Positions 1 to 11,100 of a DNA stretch of 64,000 nt are shown here, one piece after another (positions within the stretch are counted from its first letter, which is position 1; every line of letters begins with the position of its first letter). The notes beneath the pieces are model-generated. The model did no database searches. It had not been told where the DNA came from and saw only the letters and a program-made list of their open reading frames with translations. A program made the position numbers and the translations under genes. This stretch comes from Valencia hispanica (Eukaryota; Chordata; Actinopteri; Cyprinodontiformes; Valenciidae). The stretch covers positions 30,958,235-31,022,234 of the forward strand of contig OY747712.1 of the NCBI GenBank assembly GCA_963556495.2, in the 5' to 3' direction.

Positions 1-40
1 ACACACACACACACACACACACACACCCACACCCACACAC

Positions 41-121
<81 letters not shown>
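1..121. repeat. CA/TG microsatellite
   Basis: An almost pure AC dinucleotide run with a few C and T interruptions near positions 27-43. On the minus strand it gives a spurious Cys-Val ORF. No function is visible. Confidence 0.98.
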
Positions 122-123
<2 letters not shown>

Positions 124-720
124 GCCCCTCCCCTCCGTGCACAGCACGTCTGTCTGCATCACCTGTGGAAGCGTGGCCTATTTGGTGCAGAGAAGACGGT
201 TGGCGAAAGGTTGGTATCTTGTGAACACCTTTAACACACAATCACAGATTAAAACGTGCTATAAAATAATTTATATTCTGAATACAATAGTTTCAGTGTG
301 TTGATGTTACTGTAGGTCCCGACTCTTAGCAAACAAGCGATTGCGTCTTCTTTAGAAAGTTAACTATAGTCGCAAGTTTGCGGTAAAATATAGGGTGTTA
401 AAATTAATGTAACACAGTCTGTGTAACCAATTATTAACTTTTTTTTAACTTATTAACCTTTAGGAATTAGGATATCCCTTTAGGAATCCCCTAAAGGTCT
501 GTACTGTACTGTGTGTTCATGCTACAAGGCAAATTACAGATATTAACTTAAGAGTAAAGCATTCTTGGTGTTTTGGTCATTTTGCAAAACTAATTATATA
601 TCAAAATCAAAGCTGATACTGTATGCTAATAGATAAAGGAGTCATTATAACATATTACATGCTTTGAATTCCTTATATGTAGCTATGCAGTGTTGGATGG
701 GTCGCTGTAGGTGATGATGC
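122..720. other. Intergenic, no gene seen
   Basis: AT-rich unique-looking DNA between the microsatellite and the minisatellite. I see no ORF, no splice-bounded exon and no recognisable transposon ends. Confidence 0.6.
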
Positions 721-2333
721 GACACTTATAACCGGAGACTTAATATAATAAAGAGACTTGAGACTTGACTTGGACTATAGCTCAAAGACTTGAGACTTGA
801 CTTGGACTATAGCTCAAAGACTTGAGACTTGACTTGGACTATAGCTCAAAGACTTGAGACTTGAGACTTGACTTGGACTATAGCTCAAAGACTTGAGACT
901 TGACTTGGACTATAGCTCAAAAACTTGAGACTTGACTTGGACTATAGCTCAAAGACTTGAGACTTGACTTGAACTATAGCTCAAAGACTTGAGACTTGAG
1001 ACTTGACTTGGACTATAGCTCAAAGACTTGAGACTTGAGACTTGACTTGGACTATAGCTCAAAGACTTGAGACTTGACTTGGACTATAGCTCAAAGACTT
1101 GAGACTTGAGACTTGACTTGGACTATAGCTCAAAGACTTGAGACTTGAGACTTGACTTGGACTATAGCTCAAAGATTTGAGACTTGACTTGGACTATAGC
1201 TCAAAGACTTGAGACTTGACTTGGACTATAGCTCAAAGACTTGAGACTTGACTTGGACTATAGCTCAAAGACTTGAGACTTGAGACTTGACTTGGACTAT
1301 AGCTCAAAGACTTGAGACTTGACTTGGACTATAGCTCAAAGACTTGAGACTTGACTTGGACTATAGCTCAAAAACTTGAGACTTGACTTGGACTATAGCT
1401 CAAAGACTTGAGACTTGACTTGGACTATAGCTCAAAAACTTGAGACTTGACTTGGACTATAGCTCAAAGACTTGAGACTTGACTTGAACTATAGCTCAAA
1501 GACTTGAGACTTGAGACTTGACTTGGACTATAGCTCAAAGACTTGAGACTTGAGACTTGACTTGGACTATAGCTCAAAGACTTGAGACTTGACTTGGACT
1601 ATAGCTCAAAGACTTGAGACTTGAGACTTGACTTGGACTATAGCTCAAAGACTTGAGACTTGAGACTTGACTTGGACTATAGCTCAAAGATTTGAGACTT
1701 GACTTGGACTATAGCTCAAAGACTTGAGACTTGACTTGGACTATAGCTCAAAGACTTGAGACTTGACTTGGACTATAGCTCAAAGACTTGAGACTTGAGA
1801 CTTGACTTGGACTATAGCTCAAAGACTTGAGACTTGACTTGGACTATAGCTCAAAAACTTGAGACTTGACTTGGACTATAGCTCAAAGACTTGAGACTTG
1901 ACTTGAACTATAGCTCAAAGACTTGAGACTTGAGACTTGACTTGGACTATAGCTCAAAGACTTGAGACTTGACTTGGACTATAGCTCAAAGACTTGAGAC
2001 TTGACTTGGACTATAGCTCAAAGACTTGAGACTTGAGACTTGACTTGGACTATAGCTCAAAGACTTGAGACTTGACTTGGACTATAGCTCAAAAACTTGA
2101 GACTTGACTTGGACTATAGCTCAAAGACTTGAGACTTGACTTGAACTATAGCTCAAAGACTTGAGACTTGACTTGGACTATAGCTCAAAGACTTGAGACT
2201 TGAGACTTGACTTGGACTATAGCTCAAAGACTTGAGACTTGACTTGGACTATAGCTCAAAGACTTGAGACTTGAGACTTGACTTGGACTATAGCTCAAAG
2301 ACTTGAGACTCGACTTGGACTCTAGCTCAGAGA
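721..2333. repeat. Minisatellite array, 32/39-bp units
   Basis: About 1.6 kb of head-to-tail units. The basic 32-bp unit is two 7-mers (GACTTGA) followed by the 18-mer CTTGGACTATAGCTCAAA; many units carry a third GACTTGA and are 39 bp. I estimate 45-50 units. Variant units (CTCAAAAACTTGAG, CTTGAACTATAG, AGATTTGAG) recur in the same relative order near 915, 1432, 1853 and 2090, so blocks of several units were duplicated together. The last unit, near 2305-2333, is degenerate. The array is non-coding and upstream of the scramblase gene. Confidence 0.97.
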
Positions 2334-5117
2334 CTTGTGAGCATCTCTTGTGTGGCCTTCTGCAAACACATAGCAGAGACTGCAAGATAGCAGAACAACG
2401 TCCACAGTGTAGGTTCTCAAAAATAATTGAATGATTTGCTAAATGAATACAACATTTGGTGTTTTATGCAGTAAAAACATATGTACATGCTCTTTGAATT
2501 GGTACACAGTCACCTCAGTTACAGCATGATGAGAAACATAAAATGTCTTGTTTCATTGCATTATTCCAATTTTCTTCTGGTTTAAAATAATCATTATATA
2601 ATCCATCATTTACATACTTCCAAGGAAAATTAGTAATGGTTCCTTTTTACCCAGGTGATTGGTAGGGTCTGCTTTACTGTCATGTATTTTCATCAGCATG
2701 ATTGGCATCTTCCTTAAGGGCCATTTCAACCAGCCACCCTCCAAGCTGTTTGCAAGGGATCCAAACACGTATCTCCCTCCATTAAACAGCACCAACACAA
2801 CTGATATCAAACCTGAACAAATGTCCTGGGAAGAGCTGGACATAAGGTGTACTGAATTACTCTCATAAAGCAATTTGAAACAGTGACAGCACAGAGAAAA
2901 CGGAGGAGGTAAAGCTGTCAGTCAGTTTTAGCTTTACAATCCCACACTTATTTTTGACAGAGGATCAGCAGTTGAAGCCATACTACCCGTTTATTTGTTG
3001 GGCTAGTTATAAAAAGCCATGTTAATTTTTAACATCTCTATATGCTATGTAAAATGCATGTTGTATGCTTTTGTCATCAAACTATTGTGTGTCGTTGTGA
3101 CACTGTAGTTTTTAAGAGGGTTTATTTTAATCATCCAGCATTTTCCATCATCCTTGAGGCCAAGAAAAAGTAGGTACGCGTTTGGCATCTCACTGAAATA
3201 GAACCGCATTTATCAGCACCGCTGCCTGTCAGGTGAACTGAACTCTGAAAGTTGTATCAGGATCATGAGAGAGAGATACACGGCCCATGTCCTTCAATGT
3301 AGGCTGTTGAACACAATGCAGAACCCGAAACCTGATATACAGTTGCTTGCACCAAGTAAGTGGATACATGTTTTCATTAATTTTCCATGTTTTTTTTCTG
3401 GTTGTGAGAAAGTAAGAGGCTCTGAAACACAAAGTTCTGATTAATTGCTTGTGTGCAATGAATGAATAAATAAATAAATAAATAAATGATTATAATCAGA
3501 AGTTTTTCTGCTTCAGGAGCCTTGTAGAGTTAGAGTGCATTATCACACTGTTCTGCTCCAGGATTGCATGTGGCTCCTCTGCATCTCCATGCAGCTGGCC
3601 CTGGCTTGTTAACCGGCAGCCAGACTGTCCTGATGTGTAGACAGGTGCTAGTGGATAGCTCCATGATGGTGTCTACTGCAAGCTGTTTTGCTGGGTTAGT
3701 TTGTCCATGAGAAGAGTTATGTTTAGGTCCTGAAACAAGACAGAATTCACAACTGCACATTCTGTCTCTGCACATGATCTGTTAAATATTCATTGATTCT
3801 TTCAAACACTGATTGTTACTGTAAGTATTTTACCTTTTAGTGCATTTGATAGTTTTCGCCAACTATTGCCATCATAACTATTATCTCATGTCCGACCTCA
3901 TCTTTGAGGCCAAGAGGGTAGAAACATATCTGCCCTCCCCCTGAAACAAAATCTCCCAGCACTGCCCACCCACCTCTGGAAGCAGGATTTCAATTACATG
4001 GCTCAGTGGTGCCTTTCTAGCGCAACAAAAGGTGGATCCGGCTGGTTGAGATGGAAACGAAAGCTGGTGGGGAGACTTAGTTGCGTGACACATCCAGAGA
4101 TCCACACACACAAAGTAAGGCATTGCTACATGAATAGTTACACACGGGTGTTGAGGAGGTTGGCGTTGAATTCCTCCTGATCGTTAAAATTTGCCTGGTT
4201 GCTTCTAACTCATAGTTAGCTGACCAGATGCATGGAGGATGACCACTATTGGTAAGAAATAATGAGATGTTTTCCTTAATGTTGCTCAAGATCAGAAATA
4301 TGAGATTAGAGCAAGATTATAATGTTTAACTTTTTGACCTTGTTGGGGATCGTATTACATGTGGGGTGTACTGTTTAAGCAGGGCTTTAGTTTGGTATTC
4401 TCAGGGGCCAAATTGTAAGACAGCAGTGCTAGCGTGAGATGTGAATACTAAAAGAGCCACATTCTTGCTTCTATGGGTGGACTGATGTTTGTATTGTTAC
4501 CAGGGAGCAGACGTGACTCTGCTGTGAGAAACACTGAGTCAGAAGGGAAAACTGTTTTCAGTAAATCTTCTGCAGCATATATTAATATTCAGTAAGGTAT
4601 AGCCTTTTCTAACAAATCACTTGTTGTCTTTGGATTTTTTTACAAAAAGATTTGAATTAAACAAGATGATCTTTTTAATATTACCTTGCAAAGGGAGTAT
4701 TCATACTCATATATATGTTCAGTTGACAACAACAGATTTTGACTTGGAAAACTAAGACTACACATCACCCTGAACACATAATCTCCACTCTTACATAAGA
4801 GGGTGGCAGCATGATACTGTGGGACTGCTACTCTGTAACAACTTTAAGTATACAGCCATAGCTACAATAGAATGGTTTATATTAAAGAACAATATTTCTA
4901 TTAAAATAGCTCAGTCAAAGACCAAACTTAGATCCAATTTAAAATTTATGGCAAAACTTCAAATTTGCTTTTCATGGACCCTCATCGTCTTGTCTGACGG
5001 AGCTTATACATCAATATTAAATCATGGATTTTCAGCGGCCTGAAAATATTTTGAACATATTTCCTACATATGCAAGATAACCAGATATAAAATATTGGCT
5101 GTGTATGAAATTTTCAG
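2334..5117. other. Upstream region of scramblase gene
   Basis: Mostly unique AT-rich DNA with a short AAAT repeat near 3463-3487. It should hold the promoter and 5-prime UTR exon(s) of the scramblase gene, because the first coding exon opens directly behind a splice acceptor (CAG at 5115-5117). A GT donor with GTAAGG context at 4115 follows a GC-richer stretch (about 3990-4114) and could end a non-coding first exon; this is only a suggestion. A separate candidate exon at 2666-2850 is listed on its own. Confidence 0.4.
2666..2850 (+). other. Candidate exon of an unrecognised membrane protein
   Basis: After a polypyrimidine tract, an AG at 2664-2665 precedes an open stretch. It encodes a hydrophobic segment (SALLSCIFISMIGIFL) followed by a polar, Asn/Pro-rich stretch ending MSWEELDIR, where an AAG/GTGTAC donor-like site lies at about 2850. 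Without splicing there, the frame stops at 2868. The pattern of a hydrophobic anchor then a luminal-type stem with an NST sequon resembles a type II membrane protein start. I cannot name a family. The stronger upstream CAG acceptor (2652-2654) would put an in-frame TGA at 2656, which argues against this call or requires the weaker acceptor. It may be an exon, a pseudogene fragment or chance. Confidence 0.25.
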
Positions 5118-5126
5118 GTGTACATC

Positions 5127-8100
5127 ATGTCAGCAGTGACCAGTCAGCCTCTTCCTTTTGGTCCACTTGAGAGAGAAAAACACATCCAGGGCATTTTCAG
5201 GGCTTTCAAGAACCGATGTGGGCCTTCTTGTGAGTGCCAGACTCACTCAGGTGAAGCCAAATCCAACCAAGCGCTTCCTGACTTAGAATCTGAAGGACAC
5301 AATTCAGATCTCAGTCCTGACAGGGGGATACAGGACATGGGCATGCAGGCGCCAGCACGGAAGACGCTCGGGGTGGCGGAGCAGCACCTTAAAGATGAAG
5401 CCGGATTGCAGTTTTTGTCAATGTTAGAGACAGTCAGGCAGATACATGTCACTGCGAGACCTGAGCTGCAGGGTGAGTATGAGTTAAAACAGTCATGGTA
5501 AAAAAAAAAAAAAGCACACTCTTTTGACCACTTTACCAGGACCCCAATTTTTTTAAATGCAACCCTAAACAACACAATTCACAATGTCATTAATAACTAA
5601 GCAAGGGTTGTGTGGAAAAACTAAGTACACCCATACTGCCTACATACACTGTGATGTTGAAAGTATCGGTTTATCTGCTTTAACAAACATTTGGTTTTGA
5701 GTCGCATCCCTTTCTTAATCCATATGATTTAATATAATGTCAGTTCACGATTTGCAGCTACCATAGCTTTAACACTTCTGGAAAGGATTTCTACAAGGTT
5801 TAGGAGTGTGTTGATAGGAAATTAAGACAATTCTTCCAGAAAGGCATTTGTGAAGTCAGACACTGATGTTGGGCAAGAAGGTCTGACTTTAATTTATCTC
5901 AAAGGTGTTGAGATCCGTCAATTAGGTCAGTCATATTCTTTCTTTTTCTGTTTTGTGCACTGGCAAAGAGCAATGTTGGAACAAAAAGGGTCCATGCCCA
6001 AAGTGTTCCCTCAAAGCAGGGAGTATGACATAGTCTAAAATGCCTTGGTGTGCTGAAGAATTAGGAGTTCACACAGTTCACACTTCCCACATTTGGCATC
6101 CCTTAGCATGTAGCTTTAAATGTCTTTAAGCAGATGAGGCTTTCATACCTTTCCTTTTTTGATCCCTCTTAACTTAAGGTTTTGTCTTAGAAATGTGCTC
6201 CAAGGCTTTAAGATCTAATGTCCTATAGGATACTAAAGTAGCTTTTCAGTCTACATATATTTGGCAACTTCAGCATCTATTGACCTCCTTCTGAGATTTT
6301 GTGTGGCCTATTATTTCATAGCTGAGTTTCTGTCATTCCCAATCACTCCCAATATGTAGTAATACCATCATAAACTGGCTGTGGATTATAAAGTAGCAGA
6401 AAAATTCCACAACTGCACTTATTACAAAGGTTGTATCCTATCATGGGACCATGGTGAAATTCACTGGGCTATGGGGAGTTACCTATTCCTTCACAAATGT
6501 GTGTAGAGGCCTTTGCATGCCTAAGTGACGGAGTTTACACTTATGGCCAAGGCAGTGATTTGAGCTCTGGAATTCAATTATTAGGATGGGTGACCCAATA
6601 GTTTTGGTAATATAGAACAAGTTGCTCTAAAACCAGACCTCAAGAGCTGCTGGTCTGCAACTTTTGAGCACATCCCTGCTCAAATCCACCTGAATCCCAT
6701 TAATGGCTCATTACCTGGGGTCTCATTTATAAAACATTAAAAGTGTACGTACGACCAAAACAAAAAGTTTGCGTACGCCAAAAAGATTTCTGATTTATAA
6801 AACCATGCCTACGCACAGGTGTAAGCAACTTCCCCTTTATAAATCACAGTCTTCTTGGAAGTTTGCGCACGTGAATTTGGCTCATATTCCGCCCTGAACA
6901 CGCCCAAATCCGGCTATAAAAGGTAAATGCAAAGCAGGACATGAATATTGATGCATATGAAGAAGAGGGGAAATATAGCAACGACAACAAAAACCAAGAA
7001 GAGAAACTTTACGGAGATGGAGATTGAAGTGCTAGTGGGTGAGGTGGAGGCTAGAAGAGACATTTTATTTGGTGGACACAGCAGTGGTGTCACAAATAAA
7101 AGGAAGAACTGTGAGTGGCAGCATGTGGCGTCTGCAGTGCAGACTGTCAGTGCAACTGATAGGACGGTACCCGAAATTTAAAAAAAGTGGTCGGACCTCA
7201 AAGTCGAGGCAAAAAAAAACTTGCCTCCCACCACCAGAGTGGGTCTGCTACTGGACGGGGTACGTGTACACCCGAGCTGACACCACGGGACAGGAAGATG
7301 GCAAGTATCATGAGAACATCAAGCGTGTACGGTATTGTGTCAGAGAAGGAGGGCGACACCGACCTCGCAGAAACGACAGATGCACCCGGTAAAGCACCTT
7401 TTGTATATATTTTATTACGTGGCTACGTTAACAAATTTGAGCATATTTTAAGGAGACAGACTAATATGCCGTGTCTTTTCAGCTCTTCCACAGTCGGTAG
7501 GTGGCGAGGATGAGGAGGCTGAGGAAGATGAGGTTGCCCAGCGTCCGGCTGCCCCCAGCACCAGTGCTGCCGGTGCCCGTGGTGCATCCAGCAGTGGTCG
7601 GGTTCTGACTGAAGCTGTGATGCAGACACAGAGAGACACCATCAGCGCCATCATTTCTGTGACAAACGAGTTAAAGGAAATAAAGAGTGTGTTGTGCGAC
7701 ATATTGACAGCCATTGGTACCTTAAATGATACAATAAAAGATTTAAATAAATGAACCATGTCGTTGTTATCTCAAACGCCGCATTACATCCTGGCGGATC
7801 CTTGCTCCCTGGGTGAAGGCTTCCTGTCGAGGAGGAGGCGGCTGTGGGTCGGGGTTCTCATGCTGGGGAGGGGGTAGGCCAGGAGGGAGGGGAATTCCAA
7901 TTCTCAGTGCCATGTTATGAAGAATTCCACATGCCCTCACGATCTTGCAGACCTTTGTAGGGTGGTATAATAGTCTGCCACCTGAGGCATCCAATGACCG
8001 CCACCTACATTTTAACAGGCCTATGGCACGCTCCACGACTGAGCGCGCTCGCGTGTGACAGGAGTTGTAGCGCATTTCCTCTGCTGTCTGTGGGTCTGGG

Positions 8101-11100
8101 AACGGGGTCAGAAGCCAGCTCTGGCTGTTATCACCTGCAAGTGATAACACGTTTAATTCAGGCGTCAACAACCACCAGTTCTTATGACGGTGAGGACTTA
8201 CCGAGCAGCCAGCCATCACACACAGCGCCTGCCTGCAGTCTGTTCCCTACACTGCTGTGTGTCAAGATAAAGGAGTCGTGTGTTGACCCAGGCCATCGTG
8301 CCACCATATTAGTGATCATCATGTGTGAATCACATATGATTTGCACATTAATACTGTGTACATGTTTCCGATTGACGAAAGCAAATTCATCCTCGGACGG
8401 GGCCCTTATAGCAATATGGGTGCAGTCAATTGCGGCGATTATGTTTGGGAAGCCGGACATTGCTGCAAATTGCATCTTAATTTCGGCCTGCTCCCCCACA
8501 GTACATGGAAACGTGATGCATCGCCTGCTCATTTTAATGATCCCATCCAAGACCGCAGCCATTATTGCGCTCAGGGACGGCTGTGATTTCCCAGACCTAG
8601 TAAATAAATATAACATATTTGAAGGCATTAATTCCAAAAAGGGACTTTGGGCAGAATAGTAAGAATCATGTCACTCAGACACATACCTGTCGGCTAATTC
8701 CTGCTGGTAACAACCAGTTGCAAGAAACCCCAGAGTGGTGAGCACCTGCAGCTGGACCAGAATGGCACAGTTCCGCCTGGACGGTCTCTCCAAAACCGGG
8801 CCCAATTCAGCACAGAGATCCAAGAGCACAGCTCTAGGGAATATGAATCTGGTTATTAGCCAGTCATCATCATGGGCAAGGAGGTCCGCATGATCCCTGA
8901 ACACGCGTTCTCTCCTAATCCTTCCATTTGCAAAATCTGCTAGCAACGCCAGTGCATCCATCTCAAATATTACTCTTGAAAGTAGTTGGGGTATTTCTAT
9001 TGGCAGCAATAAGACTGATTGCTTCCTTCCTTGGCACAATGAACGTGCCAATCAATGATATATGGTACAGATGATTCCATTTATTAATTGGCATACAGTC
9101 CCGGCCCTTTTATCTGAGTTGAAGGTTTTCAGATAAATTTTATGTTTTTATTTTAATATTGAAAAATGTTTTTAGAAGAGCTATAGCTCACTGCAAAGCT
9201 ACAATATAGATACCATTGCTGGTTTGGATGTTTATAATAACATGAATCCATAATTAATGTTTGGTGTGAGGTGAAATGATATGTGTGAGAGGAGAAATAT
9301 GCAGTCTGGCTGCAGTTCACCACCTCACCAACTGCGTCGTCGATTCCCCCCGTCTCCAAAATGTCCGTACGCACGGGTCAGAGTTGGCGTACAGGTGTGC
9401 ACATTTTCCCGTCATGTCTGTTTTTTATAAATCACAACTTTTGCTTTGAAAGTGGCGTACGCCAGTTTCAGGCCCCGTTTTGTGCGTACGCAACGTTTAT
9501 AAATGAGACCCCAGGCCTTTACCATACGTGATGGTATGGTGAGGAGGTAATTCAGTCATTTGAATTTACCTTAGCTTTGATTTAGCCAATTATCTAACGT
9601 TAGTGTTGAGTCTGCAGTGTTTTTATACACGAAAAATTCAACAATGTTAAAAACCAAGTTAAGAACAAGCCATTTTGTTAGCATCTGACATTTAAACCCC
9701 TAAAACCAAAAGATGCTGAATTTTTTCTTTGTACCATGACTCTACTTTTGTGTATTTGCATGTTTTGTGATGTTGAACCAGGACTCTCGCTCTTTTATTG
9801 CAGGTCCACAGTGTGTTTCCAGAAGGATTTACAGCATCACCATAGGAAGTAGCAAGTCGCAGATGTTTGTGGCTGTGGAGGGTAGGCTACTCATTTGTTT
9901 CAGCGATGATCAAAATGAGAATACTGGCCATACAGTGAAAAGTCATGTGCTTTAATGTATTCTCTCTATGGTTCTCCCCTTTCTGTTAGAGAGTTCTTGT
10001 ATGTGTCTCCATTTCTGCGGTCCAGCTCGGGCCTGCACCCTGCAGGGTTTTGACTATCAGGGACAGCAGGTATTTTACTTTGAGAGGCCCCTTAGGGTGG
10101 ATGCCTGCTGCTTTGGCTGCTGCCTGATGGAGATGAGGGCGTATTCACCTAAAAAGCATCTAATTGGCACTGTATGTCAGAGGTCAGTCTATGTTCCATT
10201 TCAAGATTTCTATTTTGCTGTTAAGGTTTCATTTTGGTTTTAAGTTGGCAGAACTGATTAAATGTAATGATATGCAAGCCTTATATAAGTTTTGAACCCT
10301 TTAATGAATTGTGGTCACTGCTGTAAACAGGTATTCAAATGCCGTTGTCTTTTATTTGTATTTGTGGACTCCATTGAGACGTTATATAGGCTTTCCCTTC
10401 CTTGGCGGTCAGCGCAAAATCACAAAAAACCTCTTCAAACTGGCCCAAATTGAAAGAGCCCTCTGGGAATATTCTCCCCGGCCGTCTATACTATAAGACC
10501 CTTGCAAGTAAAAAATATTGTTACCAAGAATTTAACTAGTAAGGATTACTATAACAGGAAAAAAAGTTGTCTGTTGAAATGGAAATGATGCATCACTGGT
10601 TGTAGTTTGCCTGAATTTTTTTTATCATTGCAACAGTTCTTAAAAACACTTTCACAGCATCAACTGTTTCTGCAATTAAATCTTTTTTATTTTTATCACA
10701 CTATAGCTGTCAGTTTCTTGCAACCAAAATTACAATATCTACAGATTTGTTTGATTATGTAAGTAAAAGTTAGTGTCTTTTAAATACATGAGGCAGAAGT
10801 AAACAAATTACAGAATATAGTACAAGGTACTGATTAACTGATGGTTTTAACTGGATAACTGGACAATGCTTTTCTTTACGTTTAAAGGGCTTCATTATAG
10901 CTAAACGACAAACTACACAATGCTTATGAAATAAGGACGTAGATACTAAACTGGCTTGGCCTAACATGGTGACTGAAAAAACACAGTGAATACAAAGGCT
11001 TTACAAAGTTGAGTCTGTATGTAAACTCAGCAAAAAAACAAAGTTTTCCATGCATGTTCAATTAACCATAATCAGTTAATTAACATGCACCTGTGGAATG

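Larger units (their letters stand above)
6717..9512. mobile_element. PIF/Harbinger transposon, two-gene type
   Basis: The 2.8-kb element is bounded by perfect 17-bp terminal inverted repeats: GGGGTCTCATTTATAAA at 6717-6733 and its reverse complement at 9496-9512. Subterminal GCGTACG motifs are rich at both ends. The match may extend to CCT/AGG (6714-9515). I could not define a clean 3-bp target duplication. It carries a Myb/SANT-like gene on the plus strand (broken) and a HARBI1-like transposase on the minus strand (intact by inspection), arranged convergently. It lies in intron 1 of the scramblase gene. Confidence 0.93.

Noticed and set aside
41..241. Minus-strand ORF with a Cys-Val repeat
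   Set aside because: It is only the translation of the CA microsatellite.
721..2333. CRISPR-like regular repeats
   Set aside because: Units are contiguous with no unique spacers, and the genome is clearly eukaryotic; this is a minisatellite.
7994..8659. 221-codon plus-strand ORF
   Set aside because: It is the shadow of transposase exons 2 and 3 on the other strand and has no domain.
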